Shown: piece after piece, positions 1 to 13,580 of the stretch | Layout: each line of letters begins with the position of its first letter | Numbering within the stretch: the stretch's first letter is position 1 | Origin: Acanthaster planci | Taxonomy: Eukaryota; Echinodermata; Asteroidea; Valvatida; Acanthasteridae | NCBI RefSeq assembly: GCF_001949145.1 | Contig: NW_019091369.1 | Span: 4,283,638 to 4,347,637, forward strand | Length of the DNA stretch: 64,000 nucleotides | Direction of reading: 5' to 3' | The notes under the pieces: generated by a model | The model's database searches: none | What the model was told of the DNA's origin: nothing | What the model saw: only the letters and a program-made list of their open reading frames with translations | Translations under genes and position numbers: made by a program

Positions 1-1287
1 TGATATGCTGCATTCGTCTCGTGCTGCAATTACCTTCAATTGAAAAACGCATGCGTCCCCTAGCAGATAGCTGTCTATAAAACAATACTTCGACGTAGGA
101 AATTTTATTAAATCAACTCAGTAACAGGTTGTCCTTGAAGATCTGACACGTTGAGGGTTTGCTGTCTGAGAGCGACTCAGTGCGATCGATAGAGTCCTTG
201 AACATACCAACTGTAATGACACAAACGTGACCAAGGACTTCAGGTTGTTTTTCTTCGACTAGACCAGACGTGAGACGTGCCATGCAGTCCACGCCAAATA
301 CAAAGTCATCTTACTTACTAGCTACTAAAGTGATTTAACAGCGTATTTGGTATATTTTCAGAACTTGATTTGAACCTAGCACCGTACGTACAAGAACACA
401 CGCGATAAACAGTTACTTCTGTGTGCTATGCAGTGACTGTTCTTCCGTTTATGGGCGTTTTGTGAACACACATTTTCAAACATTTCTATTCGGACTGATT
501 GTTTTGATTTCAGTAACACCCTTGGTATCTGCATCAGTTGCCCTGATTGTTCATTCAACACTAATTAGCAAAACAGTTTATGCTGTGAATGAGTTTTCCA
601 CAAGCCTTTATTTTACTTGCTGGTATTCGAATTATTGATAGCAAATAGTGTTCTTTCATCTATACTCCTTAAAGTATATGAACACATGGGTCTTCCGTTC
701 AAAACTCCGTTTTTCCAAGCTGCAAGCCCATATAACGAGAATGTAACAAGACGTACTGTATATCAAGTACACTGGGATGTACCTCTGGTAATTATGCGGC
801 GGATACAGTCAGTCAACTGCATGATCACAAGGTATGTGCAGTCTTCCAGCAATTAATTACACACTGCAGGCAATTGTAACCACCATACGAGCACAAATTA
901 CTCATTCCACAAACTCTGGCCAAAAAAGTGACCCGCGGCAATAAAAACCCGTACGCATCGCCCTTAAATAAGGTATTTCGTGGTAAACATCTCTTTCATG
1001 GTAAGCAGTAGGGCTAGTAAACAAAGTGCTTCCATGTTGAGACTAGTCTCCGCCCCCTCCCCCCTTTGGAATTCAAGAATAAAACAATGGAGCAGGAAAC
1101 CATCTGTATTTCATCTCGTTCTAATAACTGCCTGCCTTCCTATTACGCAGTTGTTTTTAAATTTCACCCGGTGAACTGTACATCAGTAAAATTTAAACAA
1201 CCCTTCTTTTTCTTGTATCTAACTCAGGATTGCATTTCGATACTGAATTTGCGTCGGGTAAACACTCACTTTATCTTCCATGTTATT
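1..1287. other. Gene-free stretch; probable 3' UTR and flank of the GPCR
   Basis: No coding exon is recognisable here. Short open frames on both strands show no conserved motif and no consistent splice signals. On the minus strand an AATAAA hexamer (plus-strand TTTATT at 607-612) lies about 680 bases past the GPCR stop codon and could be its polyadenylation signal; this is inference from the hexamer and its position only. Confidence 0.4.
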
Positions 1288-4200
1288 TCACACTGTACAT
1301 GCTCTTGTTTCCACTGAAGAGCCTCGTAGCGACCCGTCTACTGACCGCTTGTTGTAGATTGTGCTAGTGGGTGTGCCTGGTGACATCGGGTACATATTCA
1401 TCCGCGTAGCTCGGACATGAGACAGCTTGCGGTTACGCTGACAGCAAAGATAGCGAGCGAAGTATCGTCGGTAAGTCTTGCTTAGAAAGCAGAGGGCGAT
1501 TGGGTTAATGCAAGAATTTGCGTACACCATGAGAACGGAGACAATTTGAAGGATGAACATTCCAGTCGAACTGAAGACCTCCAGTGAGAAGCTAAAATTA
1601 AACCAGAGCCTGGAGACAAGAAGAAAAAATAGCGGGAAAAAGATGATACAGTTAGGTAAAAAGATTGCACATTTCTAGAACGAAGCAAATTTAAAGAAGT
1701 TTGCAGTCTTTTCTCGTTTCTTTCAGAATGCACAGATAATAAACAAAAAGATGAAAAAGAATAAAACTGATAAACAGTTATCTACGTACAAACAAAAACA
1801 AGCTATGGATGATAGCAAAAAAGGCACACATCGGTCTGCGCTGATTACTCTGTGTAAAATCTTGCTCACAAGCCGAAATATGAAAATGGAAAATGCACGA
1901 ATTCTACGAAATAATATATTTCCAAGACCATGCACATTTCCAGTGATACCAAGCGGCCCACAGAAATAAAAATTCATCACAGCTGTTGAAGATACGAGTG
2001 AACTCTTTTTTATCCAGTTTGAGTCTTCTTCAGTCTTTCAGCTCATATTCCATATCAACTATTGCGTTCTATCCTTAACCTACCGCTCAAGCATATTAAA
2101 GATCTAAACCGACGTAAATCTAGCAATTACAATCCATTAATGCGGCAAATCAATTGTGGCAGATCGTGCACTCCATTTGACTTCTCTCAAAAGGTGAAAG
2201 AAATTGATCAAAAGATATTAAAATATTGGAGCATAAACTTAACAGAGCTGTAATGAGGCTTCTATGAAGTTTATTCTCTGGTGGAAGCCATAGATAGGGC
2301 TGACTAATACGAATGGCACTGAACCCCTGGGAAAACCATTGGATGAAATGTGAATAGCCAGTGCAATCAAGGCGGGACTCGGAAAATATTTGAAGGGGCC
2401 TACTTTTTATTCTGATCATGGGCCCTTGCTCTATGTTCCGATCAACTGTTGCCTAAAGGCGAAGACCATTTTTGCCGGTGCACCTCTCCTGAAGACAAGA
2501 AACGGACGATATAAAGAGTACTTCATTTGTAAAACAAACTGGTCATTTCTGAATGTACAACTTTTTGTGAGACAATTTTAAAGCACCGTCTCTATAAGAT
2601 ATCGTCGAGATGAAAAGTTGCCAACGCTTTGGACAACAATGCCGACGAATTTTAAACAAAACAGTGAGGTGACAGCAAATGATAAATTGTTATTGACTGG
2701 ACTTTTATTACAGAATGTCCAAAAAGGGATCTTAAGTGTTCCTCTCGACTACACCGTGCCTGATGAACCGAGAAGAGTGAGACATTTATTTTCTCAAGGA
2801 GAACTGACAGGGTGCATCCAGGTTCCTAATCTAATTACCTTTCTCCCCATTCCCATTAGACCAGATCTCAAATTCTTAACTGACAGTGATAAAATAAGAG
2901 ACGAGCATTAGACTTCAAAGCAATCGGCATCCGGGACGATGTTGGGGCTGTCTTTGCAAGCTCACCATGAAGTATGTCCTAAATATGAAAAAAAGGAAGA
3001 CTTTGAAAAAGTGGCCTTCCATTGCCTGAAGCTCGTGAGGTATACGTGAGTTTAACAAGCTATGGTTATTGATTTTTGTCTTAGTGTTCATATTCAAGCT
3101 CTGCTCGGGTCCCTTGATGTTGCTATATCCCGACATGGTTGATGGTTCTCCTATAGCTGCACAGACTGACGATGAATATGGCCTTAGGTTTGCCTATCTA
3201 CGTGGTCTAATTCTGCTTATTGCTGAGGATGACAAAAATGAAATTAGGATAAAAAGTGACGTGTTGAAGTATCACTGGAGCAGAACAGAAAAATGCAAAG
3301 AGACAGGCGCAAGTAGAAAGGCTTCTGGGAGATATTCACTCAGATAGATACTAACCAAGATAACATGCAACAGCCATAAAACGTGTCCTTATTCACGACA
3401 GAATTCCGTTATCTTGATCTATAACACCAAATTCTCGAGGCCGACACTACTTAAAGACTGAAATTGTTAGATATACAGATAGCCTGCAAGGGAGAATTGC
3501 CTACTGTCCTAAGCAACAGACTGTAACGTGACTTACAGAAAAAAATTACACATTTTATAAGATTTTTTAAATGCGAAGTGCAGACTCTTGTCCGCGACGT
3601 TAACCCCAGCCAATCACAAAAAATGGCACGACCTCAGTCAAGTCTAGCACGACACTGACGCCGTAGCTCAATAGTTAACGTCTTGCACAGGGTGCTACAA
3701 ACACTTTTCAATTCAATTGCTTTAGACCTGGCGTATCACTTGAAGATTGATAGAATCCAAGAACACGACTGTCTTATCGTTATTGCATTAGATGGTGAAA
3801 GAGCAGCTAGTAGAATGCCACTGTTGCATCCCACAGCTTCCTCCAAAAACTGACTTCATACACACTAGGAAATGATACAGGTATTATGTGTTCTGCATGG
3901 ATTTTTGTTCTGCCTGAAATTTCCTTCAGAAATCACTAGATGACGGATACGACTACTTAGAGCATAGATGTGTGTTATTCCAAGCCGCAGCCAGTTGATT
4001 AAGATACGGCTTTAATTAAACTCTACTTAAGCTTGATCCTTCCTGCAGGGACAATAAAGCACTGATTAGATAGGTATAAACAGAATATCCATTACCTCTC
4101 GCCATCCTGCAGGTGTATGCACATAAACCTTACTAACGGTTAATGGGGATTCTTTGAAGCGACCCGTAGGCTACATTTATTGGCAAATTTTCGACATTCT

Positions 4201-7200
4201 AGAATCGATACCAGGAGCTGAGCTGGGAAAGGGAGAAGGCTCACTTAGTCCCTAATCTTCATTTGTTGCACGCATGCTTGGTGAAATAGTCAAAGAAGAG
4301 ACATCGTTCAATTTATCATCAAATGGTGCTGCATTGAGTGTCTGAGAGAGGTTACAGTACTTCCGGACTGCCTCCGCCAGAAGGGACACACTTGTATCAC
4401 TAAGGCAACATGGTTAGAGCTGAGAACTAACAACCTTTGCACTTCAATGAAGACGCACTTTTCCGGAAAGAAAAGATGGAATGCTCTGACGAGGAATTAA
4501 GTGCAAAAAAATACTCTGCTTAATGGAACAACACCGTGGAACCAAAGGAAATTTCGCTTCAGTACAGTGGCTATAAATGGTTACAGTCATGTAACTTTGT
4601 ATATTGGTTAAATCACTTCGCTGACAGTGACTGGAAATGTATGCACCGTTGAAGTTGCTACATTACTTGATCTGAAAGTCAACAAATTTAAACAATAGCG
4701 GCAAATATTTGAATACTGCCAGTGTATCATCTGATGGCACAAGCAAGGTATCATTACGGTTTGATAAATTGATCAAAGAAAGAACTCTATGTTGTTTTAT
4801 TATACTCACAACTACTCTATTCAAATAATACTTTGTCATGTTAGCCCGAGTGACTAATTAGAGGGGAAATTCCGCCGCGGGAAGAAGAGAACAAAAATTA
4901 ATTGGTATGTGAAGCCCCGATAGGATCATGGAAACCAACGGTGCAAAAGGGGTCAGGGATGTAGAAAAGTACATTGCCATCTTCACATCACATGCAGCCA
5001 AAGGCTTCTCATTCTTGAGCTGGAGCATTACATCTTGATGTAACGCCATCTCTTGATTGATGCCAATTCAATAATGGAGATGAAGGGATCATATCCCTGC
5101 CCATTTCCCCTTACCATTTTCTAAGCATGCACGTTTTCAGGACAGACTGATTATAAATTTACTAGTTCAATCCTCGCTCCCCATTCAATCATTCTGTCAA
5201 CAATCGCAGATATCTCTCAAAATATTATTTCTGTCCACGTTCTGGAACATTCAGAAACTCCTATCTTCCTCCTGACTTCATGCAAGCTGAGCATTCAAGA
5301 GACTTTAAAAACAAGAAAGAAAGACATGCTTTTTTATTTTTTCAACAAAACCTTATCAATATCAGTAAAGAGCTTACCCAATTAATAAGCTGAGAGTGCG
5401 TTATGCATGGTTACCATGTCATGTGGTTTGTTGATTTACGCCTTGGAAAAGTTATAATTATGACAACAAGGCAAAACGTCACATATGAGTTTTGACCTGG
5501 ACTATAAGGGGTGGCATCTTGGTAGCACACGAATGATTGAAGAGGCTTCATAAAAATGTCGGCAAGTACAAAAGAATACAAAGTCTCGTCAAAAGAAACA
5601 CTTTGTCGAAACTGCATTAGCCATCATCTAGTTTCCTTTCGATGCAGGAATAGGACTTGAACAAAATAATCTGCGGACATGGAATATTAAATCCTCAAAA
5701 TGAAATATAGTTGATTGATGTAAATTAAAGTTAGTCGATAAATCAACCATTAAGCACAGAGTCAAATGGTCATGTAAATCAGTGAGCAACCACACTTGCT
5801 CAAGATGAGTTATTCTGTTGATAACTATATCTTGACATTTGAATTTCCCAAATTTAAACTACTCGCGACAAACCCTGAAAACAACACTTCAACCGTTAAA
5901 TACCGATTTAAACTTTGCAACGTATCATGTGCTATCCCCTGTTAGAATCAATTAACGTCAAGAGACTATTTCTATCTCCTATGCTACCTTCTTTTCAACC
6001 GAACGCAACGAACTGCAGTCAACTCCAAACGAAATAATCCGTCTGGCGTATGATGAAACTCTGTGCGTGATCAAGAGATTCGCTAGAATGATCCAGTAGT
6101 AGTAGCGACAAGCCTCCAAATATACATGTACATGAGAGCTGGCGGAAGAGTTCAAGTGGATGCGACCAAAAAAAGGTGAGTTACATCTCCATAATCCTCA
6201 TACAAACCTTCTTAGCCCGACAAGAAAATGAAACGACGATGGCAAATGCACTTTAAACAACCACCATAGATGGTATTGGCAACAAACGATCGCTTTCAAA
6301 GGGGACTTTGCTTCCCTGTTTTACTTCATGAAGGAATTTCAAAATCACAGTTTGTTTTGTAAATTGATTGAGGAAACCCAGAATGTTTTGGAACATTATA
6401 AACTACGCATATCAGTATTTCTTCCAAGGTTTGTGTATGACCTGATGTAAGTATATTATGTTTTTCTACGAGCATGTTCGATCCATTAGAATAAATGACA
6501 GAAACAATAAATAATTTGCAAACAAATTGTAAAATTTTGAACGAGTCCTCAGTTCGACGTGAGGGCGACTTCGTCAAAATATTTTGATTTGCTCAAGCTG
6601 GGGTCTCGAAATGCGTGCCTTGAGAATTGTGTCTATTTGCGGGTGGTCCTTTATAACAACAAGCTGGACTTGGAAAGCACTACGTCCTGTCCAGGGTACG
6701 CATGGCTTGAGGAATTCTCAGGAGCATTTTGCAAGAGATGAACGATGAGATGGACGAAACCACAAGTTCGTGATATGAAGAAGAAACGACCTTCAGGCTA
6801 CACTCTCTGATCAATATGGTACTTTGGCAACTCATTTGAAGTCAAAGGTGGAGAATTAGGAGTCTTTATTAATTTTATTTAACAAAGAGAGTTTTTATTG
6901 AGTTGGGAAGTCACATTGCTGTGGCTTCTCAGTTAACATTTTGCGCGTTTTACTTGCTGATTAATTATCCACAATGTGAATTATGGATTGATAACAATGA
7001 CATTAATATTTACGACGGTAACAACAGATGAAGGTTATGTCAGATACTGACGTGATAACAACAAAAATTAAATAACAACAAATAATTCAAGCAGTTTACA
7101 TCATTCTTACACCTTTTGGTTTAAAACAAATGCCACGTGCATGCCGAAAAACAAGTTTCATTCGAATAAGAAGTTTTCTGGCGGCTTGCAGTAAAGGTAT

Positions 7201-10200
7201 GAGCTTTTTCTGTCGAACTCAGAGTTAACCTAGTCCGCAACTGCCAATGATTATCATCAATAACATCACTAATGACTCTGCTGTGAATGTGTCGGCAGAG
7301 GCGCATTCTCAAGGAACCGGCTTTCCTTAATCTACAGGGCAAATTAGGGCAATCGCGTCTCGTCAAAGAAAGCAATTCATCCTGATGTGTAATTGGAATT
7401 ACTAAGTGCACGGAGGAAGGAGCTACATTTCCTGGACAATGTCATTACTGAACATCATCTTATTAAGGGAAAAACAGAAGGGTTGGTTAACAGTACAAAG
7501 GGCAGGCAAGGAGGTAACAAGACGTGCATTGCATATCAAATATTCGGCATCATTGATATTCCTTTATATGACGAAGAAATTACGTTGAAGCATACACTGT
7601 AAAAGGTTGGTCAATTTTGGGAGGATATTTTGCCCAATGTTGGTAAAAAATATCAACTTAGCAACCTTTGGGCAAGCAAATTCTTCCCAATATTTGGTCA
7701 ATGTTTGACCAACAGTGACGGAAAATTGACCAACAATGTGACAGCTTGTAACCAAGGTTGGGCAAATAACAAATGCCCAACATTAACAACATTGTTTTGA
7801 CCACCGTTTTTTACAGTGTAAATGCAGCGTACTTCCCTGCAGGAGAGTCAGATGTTTAATCTGAGATTGAAATAGTTTAATACTAACGCTACATTCAGGG
7901 ACACGACTCGGAAGAAAAATTGGTCAATTCAATGGGAAGAACTTCAAGTCCGTACGTGACTCCATGCGTGACTTAATAATTGTCAAGTGCAATAGACCCA
8001 CAACCAATATCCAGTTCATCCCGGTTCCTCCAACTTTTATTTCAAATGAACATGAGGAAACACACACACACAAACTGTGCCGTAAAAACCTCAATCTGTA
8101 TAACATCCATAATTGATTTCAGACTGTATGAATCTGTTAATTTCATTGCTACGTGCTCATCTCAGTGAGTCAGATTTGATGATAAGAAGTTAAGAAAAAA
8201 TAAAAGGCATATTCAGAATAGACTGATTGTGCCTACTGAATCACGTGACCTAAAGTGGGTATTCAATATCAACAAACATGGGTGTCTAAGCAAAGGGTTT
8301 CGTTTAAGTATCATTTACCAAAACTATACCATAAACCGGCTTTGCTGTTTGTAACCAACACTCAAACACACGTTGCTATGGGGTTGATACCCACTGTAGG
8401 TCACGTGATTTGGCCGACGCAATTGGTCTAAGTTGCAGCCGCTACATACTGAGATTCATTAAAAAAAAATACCTACAGCATCCTTTCTGTGGGTGCACCA
8501 ACTTTAACCAGGAAACAGACGAGATCAAAAAGATGTGCATTAATAACAAAAATAAACAAAGTACAACTTTGTCAATTCAAACATTTTATACAAGAAAAAC
8601 GCGTCATATGTTTTATGTGGTTGGCCAAACGAAAGGTGAAACGTCGGAGTTATTATACCGTCAGGGTTTTCCTTTACCACCTAAGTGTGCAAACAAATTG
8701 TGTTGTTTGGGATATAATAATCGATATTTAGGCGCTGGAATAGTTTTTTTTCAAGAGTGCAGTGAGAAGTAATCGATTCAATGTATTTTAATGTAAGCGT
8801 GAGAAGAATCGACAGGAAGAGAAGTTAGTGACTATGGAAGATTATCGAGTTACACATGCACAGCTGGAAACTAGGCGTAATAAAACAGTTAAGCGACTTC
8901 GAGGAAATGGACTGACACATAAACACACGTGAGGATTGATTCATTCATTGATTCATGAGGATGAATTGAGGAGGCATTGTGTAGGGAATGCTTATAAGAT
9001 TGATGGAAAAACACCCAAGAACCATCCGGTAGAACGTACAGTTTCTGAACTAGTTCACCACTGCGTCATGGGCGCTAGCAAAAAGGTCGAATTTCTGAAC
9101 TTTCCCGATGGAGGTCAATGTATTGCACTTTACTGCATATTATGAACTTCCTGAAATTACTGAGTCCATTATCTCGATTGCTTTGTGCGTGTACGTACCG
9201 TGAAGTAGTCTCATAGAAAACAGATATCTTTTATCTTCGAAAATAGTGAACAACATACAGTGCATATTTTGTCCTCTATGCAAATTGTCTCTGCGAACGT
9301 CCAAAACACAGTTCGATATGAACTCACCGGGGATTTTCAAGAAGGGGTGAGCTTTCTAACGAAATGCAATAACATTTCTCCAGTTTGCAAAGATAAAAAT
9401 GAAATGAATATTGGTCACAGATCACACCCTATACCAGACCTTTGAACCGGAGGAAACCGAGCTGATGTTTCTGCCAACTGCCAAGTTGTCTGCAAAAGAG
9501 ATCAGTAATTGTGATGGTAGTCATAGTGACGATAGGTGAGAGTGGTGATGATGATGGTGATGATGGGGGTGTTGACAGCTATATGATGGCCAAAGTTATA
9601 ATGTTGATGGGGATACTGAAGGTGTGCCTTTACGGTGCTGATGTTACTGTTGCTATAGCAATGATGGCTTTGGCAAGGTGGATACAAGGAAGGGTCAAAG
9701 GTTGCCATCCTCCCATTTTGTGTTTTAAATACTGACAGAAAGGCGATTTTTAGGTCTATTTTCTTTCCATTCCTTAATTCTAAAAGCATGTAAACAGAAT
9801 TAGCCTCAACCATCAGAAAAGCCCTAACGTGTTACGTAAAATATTCCAAATTGGTGGCCACTCCGTGAAAATTTGGTTCTGGATTCGCCATGAGTTGCAG
9901 TGTATCTGCATCATGTTGCTGCTGGTGGTGTGTTAATTTTTGCTGCTGCTGTTGCTGTTTTTTGGCTGGCAGTATCCGTGGCAAGGAAGATAGCGATAAC
10001 GATTTAAGGAAACTTAAGTAATTCTGATGATGCTGGTTAAAGGCATGACTGCGGTGTTATTGGTGATGGCGACTATACGGCAATTCAAACGATGCTGGTG
10101 ACAAAAAGATACGTTTCTGATAAAAATACAGGTCCGACGAAAACTACTGCACTCTTATTATGATGAAAAGTTCCGCGCGATAAGGTAATGACAACGATAA

Positions 10201-13200
10201 TGTGTAATTACTTAGACGCTTAATATAGTAAAGAAAGTTCAATCGACACTTACGGAAACTTCCCAAGGGAAAATCTCCGTGGACAGTCAAATCCCACCTA
10301 ACTGAACTTCAAGAGATTAATTTCACGCTAGAGTGCCTCCATCGACACGAAATGCTAGTCTAACCATCCGTGGAATGTATAATGTTCAATAGCCCACTAG
10401 AGGCAGGCTACGCGGGTGAACGTTCTGCCTTAGACACGCTGATGAGTAATGCTGACCACTTCGCTGTGTTATCGGAAATTTGAGTTATTTTCTGATCAAT
10501 CTGAGTGTCATCTTCCAAGCGAACTTTGCGCCTTGGCGCGTGGCAACGGACGGTGATTTGTACTGAGAATTAGCATAGGTGCAAAGTGGTTCTCGAGGAT
10601 AGGGGACTATTAAGGGTTGTGACAGATAGTTTGGAATAAAAAGGATCAATCACATTACTTCTTGTTCTGGGTATTTAAGTTCTTTCGCGTGGCATGGAAA
10701 GAGCTGCACGGCTCGAAGTCTCAAATTTCGTCGGCGAGAAATTTCATGACTTCAAAAATAAATCTTTCAAATTTAATACAGTTCCACTGAAACCTGTGTC
10801 ATATAATCATCGAACGTCATTTGAAAATAAGTTTATTTTCAATGCAATAAAACAAGCTGCACCGATCGAGAGGGACGCAAATACAGGCGGAGTCAAGAAG
10901 TACAGGACCTACACTGCCTGGCGAAAGGGCGTGATCATGAGCCAACTATTTGCATAAGTTGTGTGGAAAATACCTGAGTGGACGTTCTGCCATAGTGCAG
11001 TCGACGAAGTGCAGTCTAACGGATCGACAAAGTGAAGGTTTATATCGGTTCTCGGGCTCCTCATCTATGCCTACAGGAAACCTCAAACATATATATATAT
11101 ATACTGAAGTAGAGTCTTCAGCCCATCACATCAACTATAAAGCTAAGTGAGTCATTTTGCAGTACATGTACATGTTCGTTGAGCGTTTTAGACAGTGCAG
11201 AACACTTAAAGATTTTCCAGCCGAGCAAACAGCCAGCAGGATGTATGCACAACTGCAAATCACGATCAGTTCCACATAATATACACTTTTAACACGCTGT
11301 TGGTAATGTTTTAGCTTGTACAGCTGCTGAAACACGGTCTGCCACCAAAATCCATCCCTAAACCGAACGAAACATTTTAGTGCAAACACCCTTACAGAAC
11401 TCCCATATGGTTGCTCTTACCGTTTTTACGAAGACATCGGCGCTTCTCAAATCGCGACCCGTAGCGAATACATCAAACTAGTTTGAGCATCTCAGCAATA
11501 TGTACTCGGGTCCACCAGACTCGGGAAGCACATTTGTTCTGCTTCAACTGAGAAACCCGTTTTTTGACCTGATTGCGAAAACAAGCCATGAACGCTGCCG
11601 CGACCCTACCAAGAGACTACAGTCCCGCAGGGAACGAGCCACTGGCCGGGCGAGAATTGGGTTGTGATGCAGTGTGTTGCAAACGCTTGGTAGACGTAAG
11701 AACGAAATAAGAGATGGAAAAGGTAAATACAATAACATACGGGCAAACAAGAGGTGTGACGGCATTGAGACATTATGAAGAAGGTAGGGTGTTGTGACTT
11801 CAAAACGAGGCAGGAAACATCTCGATCAGAGAGGAAGACAGGGGACGAAACATGTAGCATGTTTTCTGATGCTATATATTCTAGCGTATCTTTTTCTAAA
11901 TGCATATTCAATCAAAATTAAAGAAATAAAAAAGGCAGTCGTAACCATGGAGTCCAACCCCACGAACGAGATTATCTGAATGGGATTTATTGCATTTGCT
12001 TGTGAAGGTAACAGAAAACAGGTGACATCTTAATTGAACAAGAATTTCGGCCTCAGGGACAGTAGCTAGATCACAGCTACAATGGGAGAAAGAAATTCCG
12101 AGACGTCATCTTACGAATAATGGGGACAGATGAAAACGGGCATGAACGGTCTAAAACGGTCTAAAGTTTCACCTTTAACTGATGACGTATGTGCACGGTT
12201 AACGCTGATTTATTGTTTACGTAATCTGTAAAATAATTTTGAAATTGCATTCTATTTTTGACATGGATAAGCCAGAGAATAGCAATATAGTGGTAATTTA
12301 ACTGAAATTGGATGAAAACAAGTTAAGTATATATACGACAACACACTCTGAACTGTACATGTATGCTTGTGCTCCAGAAGAATATTTCAGTTTGTTGCCA
12401 TATCCTCCACAAATTTTCTATTAATGAGTTCTTATCTAAGAAACAAGCATTAGACAGACTTTCTTTGGTATCTAGGCATGTAAACAAAACTCCAAACAGT
12501 AGGCCCATATTCAGTCTAAAGTGAAATAATGTTACTTTATCCATTTATTTAACGAAAACACCCGGGGGACTCAACAAACACGTATTTCTCACCTTTGACT
12601 TTGGCAGTGACCAAACAAGTTATGATCGAAATTTCAATTTTTATCAATTAAATTAGTAGTGATTTAAAACGATGCAGAGTCGATAATCTACGTCGTAGGT
12701 TGTAAGTATTATAAAAACATTTCTTATTAAATGGCAAATAAAAGACTCACCTGTACATAAAGTGAGGTATCCAGCATATGGCAAATATCACGACCAGAAC
12801 CAGAACTGTTCGGGCGAGTCGTCTGCGGGCTCGAAGCTGTCTGGAATCTCCGTGGTTTTCGCAAGGAATTGTCCGAGAACTCTGGGCGAGTTGCTTGGCT
12901 ATCAGTATATAGTACATGCTGATGATAGCTAGAGGTATAACGAACATGATTAAACATCTTACTGCCTCATGAACCTTGGCCGTGACGGTTGGAATCGCTC
13001 CGTATTCCTCTGTTATGTTTACAGGCAGAGTTTTGCATATGGCTACTTCGACACCACTCGGGTAAATAAGGTCTCTCTTTGCAAGGATGGTTGTTGGAAT
13101 GCCTAGTAAGATAGATGTTACCCAGATTGAAATGGCCACAGCGTAGGTTCGACGCACTGCGTTAGATTGTCGCCGTTGCATGGGTCGCACGATAGCCATG

Positions 13201-13580
13201 TAGCGATCGTAGCTTAACGCCGAAAGCGTGAAGACCGACACACCGTGAGACACGATAGGCACGGCACTAGAAAACTTGCAGACGGCAGAGTTGAACGGAT
13301 ACGAGTTGTATAGGTAAGACACTAAGTTGAAAGGTACTGAAGTAATTACCACAAAGAAGTCACCAAGACCAAGGCTTGCGATGAGAATGTTCGGAACAGA
13401 TCGCATATCAGGGTTCAGAAGGACAATACATACCAGTATCCCGTTACCAATTACACCCAACATACCGAAAGAAATCAAGAATACCATAGAAACAATTTCA
13501 TAGACGTCCACAGTTTGTGAATGGTAATCATCAGTGTAATTTCCGGTAACGTTTGGCAACGCCGTTGTCAGGGAAGCCAT
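1288..13580 (-). CDS. Bombesin/neuromedin-B-receptor-like class A GPCR
   Basis: Seven-transmembrane receptor of the rhodopsin class, predicted to sit in the plasma membrane, bind a peptide and couple to G proteins. Coding exons are 12751-13580 (N-terminus to the end of TM6) and 1288-1591 (ECL3, TM7 and tail). The donor GTGAGT after TAC AG and an acceptor ending TTTTAG join in phase to give 377 residues. Visible hallmarks: N-glycosylation sites near residues 9 and 14, GN in TM1, LGLGD in TM2, a cysteine at about 101 before TM3, DRY at 125-127, CWIP in TM6, and NSCINPIAL in TM7 followed by a CC pair suited to palmitoylation. The phrases RSVPNILIASLGLGD, GVSVFTLSALSYDRY and AIVRPM closely resemble vertebrate GRP/neuromedin-B receptors. 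The start ATG has a good context (AAAATGG). The ligand is unknown; another peptide-receptor subfamily such as CCHamide- or endothelin-like is possible. Confidence 0.88.
7593..7820. mobile_element. Tc1/mariner-type MITE with TA target duplication
   Basis: A 224-base element is bounded by TA dinucleotides (7593-7594 and 7819-7820). Its ends are inverted: CACTGTAAAA at 7595-7604 matches TTTTACAGTG at the right end, and the similarity continues imperfectly inwards (GGTTGGTCAA against GGTGGTCAAAA). The interior is full of TTGGTCAA/TTGACCAA and TTGGGCA/TGCCCAA pairs, so the whole element can fold back on itself. There is no transposase frame, so it would be non-autonomous. TA duplication and CA-starting ends are typical of Tc1/mariner superfamily MITEs; the family assignment is inference. 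Confidence 0.75.
9513..9571. repeat. GAT/GGT-rich imperfect microsatellite
   Basis: Imperfect trinucleotide array (GATGATGATGGTGATGATGG and similar) within the GPCR intron. It creates a short Asp/Gly/Val-rich open frame on the plus strand and a His-rich one on the minus strand, neither of which I consider a gene. Confidence 0.6.
9913..9963. repeat. TGC/TGG-rich imperfect microsatellite
   Basis: Run of TGCTGCTGGTGG and TGCTGCTGCTGTTGCTG units ending in a T-tract, within the GPCR intron. No other function is visible. Confidence 0.5.

Larger units (their letters stand above)
1592..12750 (-). other. 11.2 kb intron of the GPCR gene
   Basis: The intron runs from a GTGAGT donor (minus strand, 12750 downwards) to a TTTTAG acceptor at 1592-1593. 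It falls at the end of TM6, just before ECL3. Within it I recognise a MITE (7593-7820) and two trinucleotide-rich stretches (about 9513-9571 and 9913-9963). Several open frames of 60-120 codons exist on both strands, the longest at 8410-8772 (+), but none shows a known motif or consistent splice sites, so I treat them as chance. Confidence 0.7.

Noticed and set aside
9502-9813. His/Thr/Tyr-rich frame on the minus strand
   Set aside because: Arises from the GAT/GGT microsatellite read in reverse; no conserved content.
10694-10957. Open frame of 87 codons on the plus strand inside the GPCR intron
   Set aside because: No recognisable domain, no splice or poly(A) context, and composition like the surrounding intron. 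Kept out of the gene list.
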